A DNA stretch of 64,000 nt. Origin: Methanococcoides sp. LMO-2 (GTDB lineage Archaea; Halobacteriota; Methanosarcinia; Methanosarcinales; Methanosarcinaceae). Under the pieces are notes generated by a model, which was given only the letters and a program-made list of their open reading frames with translations, made no database searches and was not told the DNA's origin. Below are positions 34,308 to 43,220 of this stretch, one piece after another. Every line of letters begins with the position of its first letter. Position 1 is the stretch's first letter. Position numbers and translations under genes: made by a program. The DNA lies in assembly GCF_038432375.1 (NCBI RefSeq), contig NZ_JBCAUS010000002.1:620001-684000 (forward strand), read 5' to 3'.

Positions 34308-35219
34308 TTAGAATGCCATACCCCGCATTTTGCGCATTATAAATAGAACAAACACTGCTGAAAACAGGATCAGAGTAATTGAGATATTAAAAGATCTTTC
34401 TTCCTTTTCCTCTCGAAATGTGACCTCATTATTGGAGATGTTATTCACAGCAGTACCATCTGACTCAATATCTTTCAAATTGTTAGAAAGAGAGTTGTTC
34501 GTTATTATGTTGCCCTGACTAAACGAAACCAGATCGATACCGACCCCATTTTGGGATATACGATTATTGTCCAGGGTATTATTACCGGATATCTGGAGAG
34601 AAATGCCCATATCATTATTTGAATTTACAACATTGTTGGACAGAATATTGTTATCCGAGAGATAGAGCTTGATGCCGATATCAGCCGGATTATGGCCGGA
34701 GGAGCTAAACACCTCATAGTTATCCGGATTAATAGTGTTGCCAGCAATTGTATTGTTACTGGAATTTAACAGACAAATACCATACTTCAAGATCAAAACA
34801 TCATTATTTCCAATTACATTTCCGGAAACCTCATCGAGAAATATTCCTGTCTGGTCAAATTCTTCAACACCCAATAATGCAAACCCGCGGATAATAACAT
34901 TATCTGCGTTTATATGGATAACAGGATCATCGGGATTGGTTGCATAGACATAGACTTCATCATGGTCGTTTGCTTCCGATGTCAATTTAATTTCTTTATC
35001 AATATACAAGTTTCCGACATACGAACCGGGATAGACCACGATCGTATCTCCATTTTTTGAAGAGTTAACAGCATCCTGTATTAAAACAAAATCTGCAGGT
35101 CCGTTATCATCCACAGTGATCGTGGCCGCATTAACGGTCAATGGCACTATCATAAAAACCAGAGTCATTACAAGACAAATTATTATAGTCAGACATGTTC
35201 TCCCCTTCAATAGTTCCAT
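34308..35219 (-). CDS. NosD-like right-handed beta-helix surface protein
   Basis: A 303-residue surface protein: signal peptide (about 1-30), then a parallel beta-helix built of repeats such as SSNNTIAGNTI, SDNNILSNNVVNSNNDMGI and SGNNTLDNNRISQNGVGI, and a C-terminal helix with basic end (about 280-303). The fold is that of NosD/periplasmic copper-binding and pectate-lyase-like proteins; in methanogens it is usually structural or polysaccharide-related. The ATG at 35219 has GGTGG at the right distance; an earlier one at 35252 is possible. Its 5' end overlaps the preceding gene by about 90 bases in another frame. Confidence 0.8.
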   Translation of the reverse strand: MELLKGRTCLTIIICLVMTLVFMIVPLTVNAATITVDDNGPADFVLIQDAVNSSKNGDTIVVYPGSYVGNLYIDKEIKLTSEANDHDEVYVYATNPDDPVIHINADNVIIRGFALLGVEEFDQTGIFLDEVSGNVIGNNDVLILKYGICLLNSSNNTIAGNTINPDNYEVFSSSGHNPADIGIKLYLSDNNILSNNVVNSNNDMGISLQISGNNTLDNNRISQNGVGIDLVSFSQGNIITNNSLSNNLKDIESDGTAVNNISNNEVTFREEKEERSFNISITLILFSAVFVLFIMRKMRGMAF

Positions 35220-35574
35220 TATCATCGCCACCGAGTCTAGTATAGAAATCATCTATCATTATTTTTTTTATATCTTCTGGATAGTTATCCGGTAAGTTTT
35301 CTAAATCCTCAAGACTTTCGATCCGCACCGGATGAATCTTTCTACTTTCTTCGACCAGTTTCCGTACGGTCTCGTTTTGTTCGGCAAGAGCAAGAAGTTC
35401 ATCCGCACTAAGCCGATTCAAGTCATCGACTCCTTCGATACAGGGTGCCTCAGCATGCTCATTTTTGTTATCTTCAACAACATCCTGTGCGTCCATTGAT
35501 ACTACAATCACCATACTTATCAGTAGAATTGCAATGAACAGCATGGGCATCCAATATCTTTCAATTAGTTTCAT
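35131..35574 (-). CDS. Small anchored protein with acidic ectodomain, unknown
   Basis: A 148-residue protein with one N-terminal helix (about 8-28) and an acidic outside part containing LNRLSADELLALAEQNETVRKL and LEDLENLPDNYPEDIKKIMIDD. The frame extends 55 codons further upstream, but AAAGGTGA lies directly before the ATG at 35574, and MKLIERYWMP is a typical signal-anchor start. The last 29 codons overlap the NosD-like gene. The overlap raises some doubt about the C-terminus, but the ribosome site and protein-like composition support the gene. Confidence 0.6.
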   Translation of the reverse strand: MKLIERYWMPMLFIAILLISMVIVVSMDAQDVVEDNKNEHAEAPCIEGVDDLNRLSADELLALAEQNETVRKLVEESRKIHPVRIESLEDLENLPDNYPEDIKKIMIDDFYTRLGGDDNGTIEGENMSDYNNLSCNDSGFYDSAIDR

Positions 35575-35838
35575 ACTGTCACCTTTATTTTCATTCAGGA
35601 TCGGCTTTTCTCTATTAAAACTCTGGATCTTCAACCGGACGATTGTCCAGATTATTGCCAAAGCGGCTGTGCTTAAATTTAAGCGAATCGCTTGCGGGGA
35701 GTATAAATCATTTCCTAGTTTGCATATGAAAATAAGCATTCCAACTATATAAATTTTTAACTTTATACTTAAAAATAAACAAAGTTTGAGTGAAAATTAG
35801 AAAATGAACTCATAAAGAAAAGAAACTTCAAACAATAC

Positions 35839-36687
35839 TCAGATAATCCTCTCGATGCCATTATAGACATACATGTTCGGAGGACGGACAAAACCAACCA
35901 GTGTCAGGCCTGTTGCCCTTGCAAGATCGATCCCTTCATTTATCGGACCTGCCTTGCTGGCAAGTACGGAAACTCCTGCATTGATGGCCTTGGAGACCAT
36001 TGTGACCGACAGCCTTCCGGTAGCTACAAGTGCACAATTTGACATTTCAACACCTGAAAGGGCTGCTTTGCCAACTGCTTTATCCACAGCTGAGGCCCTG
36101 CTTACGTCTTCACAGAATGCAAGTATCTCGCCCTGGTTGTCACAGACGATCACCGAATGTGTACCTCCGGTACGTCTCCATGTCTTTGCATCCTTTTTGA
36201 GGTGTTCGACTGCCTTGAAGAAAATCTTCCTGTCAAATTTGAAATCAGTTTCGCTTCCGATCTTTTTCCCGCATGGCCTGGAGCCGATGGCACAACTGCA
36301 AAAGTCGAACCTTGAATCCGGATCAATGTCCCGTCTGGTCTTTTTGATGCGGTCCGGGCAGATATCCGCATGGCATATCAGTTTGTCATCTTCGACCTCA
36401 ACTGAGAGGAGATCAATAGCATGATCGATAAAACCTTCACATAATAAGAATCCCGTTGCGAGTTCCCTATACTCTCTCGGGGTAGCAAAAAAAGAAGCAA
36501 TTGGGACATCATTGAGGGAAAGATGGAATTCTTTCTCAACGATGACGTCCACGTCTATTTCGTTACTGCCATCTTCCGTAAGCTCGACACATCTGTAAGG
36601 AAGATAAGGAGCGGAAGCATCCCTCTCCTCATCCCGCCAGAAGTTGTTCTGGGCAGTTTTCCTCTCGACGTGCCAATCCAACGGCAT
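35839..36687 (-). CDS. fdhD: FdhD-family sulfurtransferase for the molybdopterin enzyme
   Basis: FdhD passes sulfur from a cysteine desulfurase to the bis-molybdopterin guanine dinucleotide cofactor of formate dehydrogenase-type enzymes. The protein (282 residues) has TPREYRELATGFLLCEGFID near residues 68-87, a Cys-rich loop FCSCAIGSRPC near 130-140 that would hold the persulfide Cys, and TGGTHSVIV plus EDVSRASAVDKAVG, close to the family EDVGRHNALDK. It starts 2 bases after the stop of fmdB, as the last gene of the fmd operon, which links it directly to sulfuration of the Mo cofactor in FmdB. Confidence 0.9.
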   Translation of the reverse strand: MPLDWHVERKTAQNNFWRDEERDASAPYLPYRCVELTEDGSNEIDVDVIVEKEFHLSLNDVPIASFFATPREYRELATGFLLCEGFIDHAIDLLSVEVEDDKLICHADICPDRIKKTRRDIDPDSRFDFCSCAIGSRPCGKKIGSETDFKFDRKIFFKAVEHLKKDAKTWRRTGGTHSVIVCDNQGEILAFCEDVSRASAVDKAVGKAALSGVEMSNCALVATGRLSVTMVSKAINAGVSVLASKAGPINEGIDLARATGLTLVGFVRPPNMYVYNGIERII

Positions 36688-36689
36688 GG

Positions 36690-37997
36690 TTATGCAATTT
36701 CCTTGATCTTTGCGAAGAGCTGCTTGAGTGTGTCTTCGTTGCTCTGGGTAAACTCGAATGGAGAGCTTGTGAATGGCTTGAAGTACATTGGCACGTTGTC
36801 GAGCCTGTAGAATGTACCATCATTCTCCATTGCGTCAATGACACCAGGAAGAACAACATCTGAAGCAGTGACTGTTGGACATGGTGCAATATCCAGGCAG
36901 GTCATTGGGATGTCTGCCAGGTATTTTGCAGCGTCTGCAGGGATGTGGTTGACAAGGTCAGCACACATTACGAATGCAGCGTCTACGTCCTTCTCCCTCA
37001 GAACGTCCACACAGGTGGTCTCTCCAGGGTTGTACCTTGGATAGCCTCTTGAGAAGTCGATACCGAATGGGTATCCGTAGAGGTATGATGCGATCTGGTT
37101 GAAACCTGCTACGTTACAGTGACCTCTCAGTGCACCGAGTACGAACTTTGTTCCGTGGTTGTTGTTGAGCTCCTTGACAAGGTTAAGTCCGAGTTCAACG
37201 TTCCTGTGCTTACCGATTGAGGAACCAAGACCAAGACCTACTGAAATGCTACCGAAGTTTGCATTCATCATTGTCTCGACCATCTCGTCCATCACGGAGA
37301 TAGGTACACCGGTGATCTGCTCGACAGATGGGTGTGGCCTCTTACCGTTGATGATGGTCAGCAGTGCGCTGAAAAGTTCATAGTCGGTGTTAGGGTTGAG
37401 CTGGACGTGAAGGTCTGATGCTACTGCAGTGTCGGTTCTCCTTGGGTCGACTGTGATGACCTTACGATCGAACCTTCCTCTCTTGGACCAGTATCCTCTT
37501 GGGAACACAGCATACTTTGACATGTGTCTTGGCATGGATGCCAGAGGGTTACTTCCCCAGTAGATGTTAACGTCACTTCTGTTCTTGGTCTGACCTGCTG
37601 TTGCTGCAGGACATCCGCTTTCCTGGATACCCATCACAGTAGGACCGTGGCAGATGGTAGCGTTGGAATCAGCTACACCACCGAGGTACTCTGCAATGTG
37701 AAGACCTACTTCCTGTGCTTCACAGGAGGTCTCACTTCCGAGGAAGAAGAGAGGTCTCTCAGCATTTACAAGCATCTCTGCTGCCTTTGTAAGTGCCTCG
37801 TCCCATGCAGCTTTCTGAAGCTTTCCTTCTTTCCTGACCTGTGGGTCCTTGAGACGGTGTGTGCTTACGATCTCCTGGAACTTACCATTACCCATCTTAC
37901 ATGCGTTCTTAACGGTGATCTCGCCGTCGCCGAGCTCTACCTGAATGTCGTCACATGATGCTCCGCAAACCGGACACATGATGTTCTTAAAAACCAT
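36690..37997 (-). CDS. fmdB: Formylmethanofuran dehydrogenase subunit B (catalytic, Mo-pterin)
   Basis: Catalytic subunit for reversible CO2 reduction to formate, the first step of methanogenesis from CO2 and the last oxidative step in methylotrophic growth. At 435 residues it opens with a [4Fe-4S] motif (CPVCGASCDD, then NAC), and carries TICHGPTVMG near 114-123, whose Cys116 matches the Cys/Sec metal ligand of formate dehydrogenases (U-HGP). It therefore uses Cys, not Sec. A longer frame starts at 38033, but the ATG at 37997, two bases after the fmdD stop and behind GGGAGGTAAC, is the evident start. fdhD follows. Confidence 0.95.
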   Translation of the reverse strand: MVFKNIMCPVCGASCDDIQVELGDGEITVKNACKMGNGKFQEIVSTHRLKDPQVRKEGKLQKAAWDEALTKAAEMLVNAERPLFFLGSETSCEAQEVGLHIAEYLGGVADSNATICHGPTVMGIQESGCPAATAGQTKNRSDVNIYWGSNPLASMPRHMSKYAVFPRGYWSKRGRFDRKVITVDPRRTDTAVASDLHVQLNPNTDYELFSALLTIINGKRPHPSVEQITGVPISVMDEMVETMMNANFGSISVGLGLGSSIGKHRNVELGLNLVKELNNNHGTKFVLGALRGHCNVAGFNQIASYLYGYPFGIDFSRGYPRYNPGETTCVDVLREKDVDAAFVMCADLVNHIPADAAKYLADIPMTCLDIAPCPTVTASDVVLPGVIDAMENDGTFYRLDNVPMYFKPFTSSPFEFTQSNEDTLKQLFAKIKEIA

Positions 37998-37998
37998 A

Positions 37999-38394
37999 TC
38001 AGTTACCTCCCATGTACAGTTGAAGGACAACATCCTCTGCGCTTAGTACCTCGCCTTCAGCAGCCTCGATGGTTACAGGATTACCCTTATAGAGAGGGGA
38101 ACCTGTTGAGAATGTGTCAGGGTCGATGACCACGTTGGACCAGATAGCCCTTGGCATGAATACATCTCCTTCCATTACAACATCTGTGCATTTTGTGAAC
38201 ACAATGATGGAATGTTTTTCGTCCTTACTTGTTACTTTTACTTTTTCCGGGCTTCCAAGTGCTTCAAAATCGCATGGTGAAATCCAGCATACAGCACATT
38301 CCTGCCTGTAATCCTCTGTATATTTGTCACCGCCTTTTGCAAGCCTGCCCTCGTCAATGGTACTTCCTGTGTTAAGTAATACTCTCATCATCAC
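37999..38394 (-). CDS. fmdD: Formylmethanofuran dehydrogenase subunit D
   Basis: The 131-residue molybdopterin-dinucleotide-binding domain that complements FmdB. Characteristic stretches are LNTGSTIDEGRLAKGGDKYTEDY near residues 6-28 and CWISPCDFEALG near 35-46, plus the C-terminal NPVTIEAAEGEVLSAEDVVLQ. It folds as the double-psi barrel that clamps the cofactor. It sits between fmdC (3-base gap) and fmdB (1-base gap), the tight spacing of the whole operon. Confidence 0.93.
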   Translation of the reverse strand: MMMRVLLNTGSTIDEGRLAKGGDKYTEDYRQECAVCWISPCDFEALGSPEKVKVTSKDEKHSIIVFTKCTDVVMEGDVFMPRAIWSNVVIDPDTFSTGSPLYKGNPVTIEAAEGEVLSAEDVVLQLYMGGN

Positions 38395-38397
38395 ACC

Positions 38398-39207
38398 TCA
38401 CAGATCCATGTTTGCAGCCTGGTTAACATAGAGTGAACCTTTTGGCCTCTTTGTGATCGCATTGTCACCGAGGAACTTCATGAACTCACCCGGACATTCT
38501 ATGTCATCGAACTTAAGGTCGCTTTCATTTGCCACGTATTCGAATCCTGGAGAGAACCTTTCAATGGTTCCGTTAACGACCATTGTACCGGCTGTCATCT
38601 CTGCAGCAACTGCGCGGATAGCATTGCCCTTTACAGCGATAAGTCCGCCGTTCTGGCGAATACCACAGTAGTGACCGACGTTTCCGCCGACGATGATCTC
38701 GCCGCCGCTGATTCCGCCACCAAGGTTGTTGTTTGCGTTTCCGTCGAGGACGATACGTCCACCGGACATTCCTACCCACTTACCACGGTATGCGCAACCA
38801 ACGTGGTCCTTTGCATTACCTTCGATGTGGAGGAGTCCGCCTTTCATCTCCATTCCTGCCCAGGAATCTGCGTCGCCCTTTACAAGGATCTCGCCGCCTT
38901 CCATCTGGGAACCTACGTGCATGCTAACAGATCCCTCCACGGTGATCTTGCCTGCTGTCATCTTTTCACCGATGCGCTTTACTCTGGAAGTGTCACCTTT
39001 GATGACAATGGAAGTGTCCTCTGCGGAACTTCCTGCATCACCCTCTACATCGAAAAATGCAGAGAGAGGAAGCTGTTTTGGTCCCTGCCATACCTGAAGG
39101 GACTCAATATCGCTCTTGTTCTTGCCGGCGAATGCATCAGGAGTGATGACATCTGCCTCTACTTTGATACCGATCTCGGTATTTACTGTAAGAATAACTT
39201 CTGCCAT
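38398..39207 (-). CDS. fmdC: Formylmethanofuran dehydrogenase subunit C
   Basis: A 269-residue beta-helix protein resembling the C-terminal domain of glutamate synthase. It is built of repeats with the pattern G-G-x-I/L-x-V/I-x-G-x-A (MEGGEILVKGDA, MKGGLLHIEGNA, MSGGRIVLDGNA, ISGGEIIVGGNV, QNGGLIAVKGNA). It holds FmdA and FmdB together near the internal tunnel. A longer frame begins at 39354 but overlaps fmdA; the ATG at 39207 (MAEVILTVNTEIG) behind CGGAG is the family start, 4 bases after the fmdA stop. Confidence 0.94.
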   Translation of the reverse strand: MAEVILTVNTEIGIKVEADVITPDAFAGKNKSDIESLQVWQGPKQLPLSAFFDVEGDAGSSAEDTSIVIKGDTSRVKRIGEKMTAGKITVEGSVSMHVGSQMEGGEILVKGDADSWAGMEMKGGLLHIEGNAKDHVGCAYRGKWVGMSGGRIVLDGNANNNLGGGISGGEIIVGGNVGHYCGIRQNGGLIAVKGNAIRAVAAEMTAGTMVVNGTIERFSPGFEYVANESDLKFDDIECPGEFMKFLGDNAITKRPKGSLYVNQAANMDL

Positions 39208-39211
39208 GATA

Positions 39212-40966
39212 TCACTGCTCCGTGTTGAGCTTGATCGCTGTTGGGTTCTTGAGGTAAGACTCAGGTGTTGGATAGTGGTTGAATCCGTGTGAATAGTACC
39301 TGAACCATTCCTGGACATCCTTGAGCATTTCCTTCTCGTTTGCGTCAGGAACACTCACGTCAGTGTAGTAGGTTCTCCTGTCTGCGATCTTTGTGATCTC
39401 ACCATTGTGGCAGACAATGTCTCCGTCCTTGATGGTGTATTCAGCGGTGCTGAACTTGTTGATCAGATCGGAGTATTCCCTTGTGTCGATCTTGCTTGGG
39501 TCAATGTCATAGATGGTCACATCACCATCTGCACCGATACCAAAGCTTCCCTTCCTGTGTGCCATACCGATTGTCTTAGCTGTGTTGGCACGGGTAAGGA
39601 TCGCGATGTCGTAAAGGGACATTTCCCTGTCCACTCCACCGAGTGTGCTTCTGTCGTTTGCCCATGGGTGACATTCGCTGAATGTCTGGTCCCTGAACTT
39701 CTCGGACATAAGCCAGCTCATAACGAGTGGATACTTGGTGAAAGGACCACCGTTAGGACTGTCGGTTGTCATGATTACCTTCCATGGATCATCGACCAGG
39801 AGCAGGCATTCAAGACCCATTGCCCACTGGGTACTGTGGACCGGGTTGCTCTTAAGGTATGTGAACGGACAGACACCGGAACCACATTCGAGTTCAACAT
39901 CGGTGTTTGACCATTTTCCACCGGTAAGCACAGACAGATCGTGGATGGACGGACCATCACCAGTCATACATGTTGCTTCACCGAATGGGACACAACCACT
40001 GTCAATTACAACGTGGTCGGTGCTGTTGATATAATCTGTAAGAGGCTTGACACCGGACTCGAAGTCACGCCAGGATGTACCGCCAAATGCGTTGAACATC
40101 ATGTGTGTAAGATACACGGACTGGTCCCTGCTTGCATCGATCTTTGTCTCTGCCCACTCTACACCCATGTCCTGGTTTGGTTTCACGTTGCTGGAGATCT
40201 TCATGGACTCCTTTGTGGTCTCGAAGTTTCCAGGGTGACCAAGGTTGTTTGCGTGAAGGTGCATTGACATTGGCATACCGAGCATTTCATTGACCTCGGT
40301 AAGGCCTTCGATCATCTCTCTTGGAGTTACCTCGAAGTGGATGTTTGCCTCGTCAAGGGAAGATACGTTCTTACCCCATCCCCAGTTCTCTACACCAGCC
40401 GGGTTGACACACTTGATACCGTATGTCTTGTGGGTCTTCATCATCCAGGAAACGTATGCTGCTGCCTTTTCGATGTCGCCTTCCTTGAGGTAGCGCATCA
40501 TGAACCAGTTGTTACCGAGAACAAGATATCCACCCATGTCGAGCATTGGGATAGAGCGCATCTCTTCGTGTGTGTGGCGTGCTTCCATTGGAGGAACAGC
40601 TGCCTCGAAGACGGTTGTGTATCCCATCTGTGAGTACTCGTATCCTTCCATGTAGACTGATGGTACGGTCTCTCCTGATCCGGAGTGTGCAATATCGGTC
40701 TTTGCCATAGTTGCCTTGTAACCGTCCTCAGGACGCATCATCCTACCTGCGTTGACCTTTGCACCAGCAATGTGTGAGTGAGAGTCAACACCACCAGGCA
40801 TTACGGTCTTGCCTGTTGCATCAATGATCTTAGCGTCTTTCATGTCAGCATCTGAGAGTTCAGATACGACCTTACCATTTTTGATGAAAATGTCCTGTTT
40901 CTCACCGTTCACTTCGTTGAGCGGGTCGTAAACAGATCCATTCTTAATTACAATAGTTCCAACCAT
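39212..40966 (-). CDS. fmdA: Formylmethanofuran dehydrogenase subunit A (amidohydrolase)
   Basis: The 584-residue subunit that joins formate, arriving through a tunnel from FmdB, to methanofuran. It is an amidohydrolase-superfamily enzyme with a two-metal site: HSH at residues 63-65, the likely carboxylated Lys in YGIKCVNP near 176-183, His ligands in MSMHLHANNLGHP, and a catalytic Asp in DSPNGGPF. Its ATG overlaps the stop of fmdF (TAATG). Length and motifs match the known archaeal enzyme throughout, with no sign of damage. Confidence 0.95.
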   Translation of the reverse strand: MVGTIVIKNGSVYDPLNEVNGEKQDIFIKNGKVVSELSDADMKDAKIIDATGKTVMPGGVDSHSHIAGAKVNAGRMMRPEDGYKATMAKTDIAHSGSGETVPSVYMEGYEYSQMGYTTVFEAAVPPMEARHTHEEMRSIPMLDMGGYLVLGNNWFMMRYLKEGDIEKAAAYVSWMMKTHKTYGIKCVNPAGVENWGWGKNVSSLDEANIHFEVTPREMIEGLTEVNEMLGMPMSMHLHANNLGHPGNFETTKESMKISSNVKPNQDMGVEWAETKIDASRDQSVYLTHMMFNAFGGTSWRDFESGVKPLTDYINSTDHVVIDSGCVPFGEATCMTGDGPSIHDLSVLTGGKWSNTDVELECGSGVCPFTYLKSNPVHSTQWAMGLECLLLVDDPWKVIMTTDSPNGGPFTKYPLVMSWLMSEKFRDQTFSECHPWANDRSTLGGVDREMSLYDIAILTRANTAKTIGMAHRKGSFGIGADGDVTIYDIDPSKIDTREYSDLINKFSTAEYTIKDGDIVCHNGEITKIADRRTYYTDVSVPDANEKEMLKDVQEWFRYYSHGFNHYPTPESYLKNPTAIKLNTEQ

Positions 40967-41988
40967 TATTCCACCTCTCTCTTCTCAAGCCATATTGCAG
41001 ATGTCGGGCAGATCAGTGCGCATGCACCGCATGAGCCACATGCTTCCTGGTCAAGGACCTTAACACTACCGTTCCTTACCTCAAGCAAAGGCTTCTCATC
41101 AAGATCGTTGAGTGCACCAGCTGCCAGGAACTTTGAAGAGTTAGCATTGACAGGACACATGATGACACAGTTTCCACAGCCAAGGCAGGCATCTTCGTCT
41201 GTCTTGAGCACGGATGTCAGAACAGGTGTTGCTGATGGCTTGTTGAGCAGCTTCTTTTCGAAGACGGTCTTCTTTTCCATAGCTGTAAGGATCTCGGTCT
41301 TCTGCACGTCAATAGCCTGTACAGGACATGCGACTGCGCATGCACCACAGTAGAGACATGCATCTGGACGCTGTGCAACCTTGTCGACCCTCTCACCAAT
41401 ATCCCATTCAGGGTTGAAGAGTGCATTGCATGGGCAGACATCAACACATGTGCGGCATGCCTGACAGGTGTCCTCTTCGCGTGTCCATGTGCCTGCGAAA
41501 GGCTTCTGGACAGTGATAGCGTCCTTTGGACATACCTCAGCACACCATCCACAGTGTACACAATTGTCGTTGTCGATGATTGTCTTACCATCCACACGTG
41601 CGCTGTTATCATTTGACAACCACTGCTGGACCTCGATAGCTCCCTGTGGACAGATCTGTTCACAGAGACCACAGTGCACACAGTCATCGTTCACGGTTGT
41701 TGGTGCGATGGTGCTGCAGAGGAAATTATCGTTGCATACAGGCTTTCCATCCTCTCTCATCTCAAGAGCGCCTGTTGGGCAAATCTTGGTACACATTCCA
41801 CATGTGATGCAGGTGTCTGTAATTTCCAGGAACTCCTTGTTGATGAGTCCTCTGGCAACAGGTCCTACGGAACCAATGATCAGTGTGTCCTTAGGACAGA
41901 CCATTGTACAGGTTCCACAACCAATGCACTTGTGTGGCATGTAGACCACTTGCTTGTTATCTTTTGTCGAAACCACTATTTCGTTCAT
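40966..41988 (-). CDS. fmdF: Polyferredoxin subunit F of formylmethanofuran dehydrogenase
   Basis: A 340-residue electron carrier with eight [4Fe-4S] motifs in tandem: CIGCGTCTMVCP, CITCGMCTKICP, CVHCGLCEQICP, CVHCGWCAEVCP, CQACRTCVDVCP, CLYCGACAVACP, CLGCGNCVIMCP and CGSCGACALICP. It conducts electrons into the Mo active site of FmdB from ferredoxin or other partners. The gene lies between fmdE and fmdA in the E-F-A-C-D-B order seen in Methanosarcina molybdenum operons, which is why I use the fmd name. Confidence 0.95.
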   Translation of the reverse strand: MNEIVVSTKDNKQVVYMPHKCIGCGTCTMVCPKDTLIIGSVGPVARGLINKEFLEITDTCITCGMCTKICPTGALEMREDGKPVCNDNFLCSTIAPTTVNDDCVHCGLCEQICPQGAIEVQQWLSNDNSARVDGKTIIDNDNCVHCGWCAEVCPKDAITVQKPFAGTWTREEDTCQACRTCVDVCPCNALFNPEWDIGERVDKVAQRPDACLYCGACAVACPVQAIDVQKTEILTAMEKKTVFEKKLLNKPSATPVLTSVLKTDEDACLGCGNCVIMCPVNANSSKFLAAGALNDLDEKPLLEVRNGSVKVLDQEACGSCGACALICPTSAIWLEKREVE

Positions 41989-42004
41989 CTAATCTACTCC
42001 GTAA

Positions 42005-42598
42005 TTATTGCTCATGTCTGCATGCTTCACAAAGCGCTTCGCCCTCGTACCAGACAAAGCTCTCTCCACACTTGTCACAAAGCTTTACTTGCTTGCGTTT
42101 CTTGATCGGTACTTCGATCTCTGTAAAAGAATAAGAATAAATGCTCTCTCCCGCCTCAAGGACGATCGGAACAACTACCTCATGCGGCACTTTTTCAGTG
42201 TTCATGTACCATGCATAAAGTTTCGGGTATGCCTTTGTCTTTTCAGGATCAAGATATATCCTGACAGCAGGCATTGTTTTCTCACCCGGTGCACCACGCT
42301 TGTTGACAGTCACAGCCATCTTCCCGTAGTCATTCACCTTCAGTCCCTTGTTACCGGTGGTAGCACCTTCAAGTATCTGGAAAGGATCAGGAACACAGTT
42401 GTATGTCTCTGCTGTAGCGTAGATACGTTCACCTTCCTTAACATCAAGGAGTCTCTTTGACATATTGAGCATCTGAAGACCAATAAGTGCCCCTGTGCTC
42501 AAATAGCCGTGGAAAGGAATGATCTTCTCCACCTGTAAAAATAGCTCTGGATCTTGTTCTTTAATCTGTTTTAGAATATTATCCATTTCATCATCCAT
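42005..42598 (-). CDS. fmdE: FmdE-family protein with C-terminal zinc ribbon
   Basis: First gene of the operon (197 residues). The FmdE domain covers about 15-150, with HGYLSTGALIGLQM near 30-43 (metal-binding His) and AETYNCVPDPFQILEGATTGNKGL near 63-86. The C-terminus LCDKCGESFVWYEGEALCEACR is a C-x2-C...C-x2-C zinc ribbon. FmdE proteins co-purify with or assist formylmethanofuran dehydrogenase but are not part of the catalytic core; the exact role is open. AGAGGTC precedes the ATG at 42598. The gap to fmdF is 16 bases. Confidence 0.9.
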   Translation of the reverse strand: MDDEMDNILKQIKEQDPELFLQVEKIIPFHGYLSTGALIGLQMLNMSKRLLDVKEGERIYATAETYNCVPDPFQILEGATTGNKGLKVNDYGKMAVTVNKRGAPGEKTMPAVRIYLDPEKTKAYPKLYAWYMNTEKVPHEVVVPIVLEAGESIYSYSFTEIEVPIKKRKQVKLCDKCGESFVWYEGEALCEACRHEQ

Positions 42599-42700
42599 TT
42601 GAAGACCTCTTGAATATGAAAGTATAGCATAGGATCGGCCGGATCCTTAAGAGATAGTTCTATAACATCGTCTCTAATGCTAAGGAACATAATGGTGAAA

Positions 42701-42714
42701 ATTATATATAGTTT
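42701..42714 (-). promoter_or_regulatory. TATA box of the fmd operon
   Basis: On the minus strand AAACTATATATAAT is a strong archaeal TATA box about 105 bases before the fmdE start, implying an untranslated leader of about 80 bases. A second TATA-like element (CTTTATATACTC) lies at about 42773-42784. The rest of the gap to 42862 shows no gene. Confidence 0.55.
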
Positions 42715-42862
42715 ATCGTTGCCGGTAAAAACGTGGCAGGGGTGCTTAAATACTCATGAATAGAGTTAATGAAGAGTATATAAAGAAAATCGAAATTTGT
42801 CAATATGTAAGAAAAAAAAGATTTTGTGCTGTACTCCCAAAAACAGTAATCTTAACACAACC

Positions 42863-43150
42863 TTATTCCACAAGCTCAGCGATCCTGCCCAGCAACCCTT
42901 TCGCAGCTTCCTTACTGGGAGCATGTCTGACAGTGATCTTGCCACTCTTATAGACCAGAACCATCATAGCACCGGAAGTGAAACGAATCGCTCCAAGCTC
43001 CTCCGAACATCTCAGGAACTTGATGACATCTTCACCCTCTGTTTTCAAAGACTCACATGCTTTTGATATGTCTATCTCATTATCAAGTTGTGCTATTACA
43101 TGCTGGATATCCGGACCGCTCTTGCAGGGAGTAATAGATCGTATTTCCAT
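42863..43150 (-). CDS. Small conserved-looking protein of the Fe-S gene cluster, unknown
   Basis: A 95-residue soluble protein (MEIRSITPCKSGPDIQHVIAQL...). It has three Cys (residues 9, 33 and 49) and an alpha/beta pattern ending in GLLGRIAELVE; SGAMMVLVYKSGKITVRHAPSKEAA is the most distinctive stretch. I do not recognise the family. It follows the IscU-like gene by 70 bases on the same strand, so it may belong to that unit. A TTG three codons earlier is in frame; I prefer the ATG at 43150. Confidence 0.6.
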   Translation of the reverse strand: MEIRSITPCKSGPDIQHVIAQLDNEIDISKACESLKTEGEDVIKFLRCSEELGAIRFTSGAMMVLVYKSGKITVRHAPSKEAAKGLLGRIAELVE

Positions 43151-43220
43151 GGTAACCAAAAACCCGTTTTAAATTTAACATAAAGAATGAAGCTAAAAAT
43201 AAAAGATCAAAAAGAAAGTA

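Noticed and set aside
42756-42953. 65-codon plus-strand frame before the small Fe-S cluster gene
   Set aside because: It overlaps the end of the real minus-strand gene and the fmd promoter region and has no supporting features.
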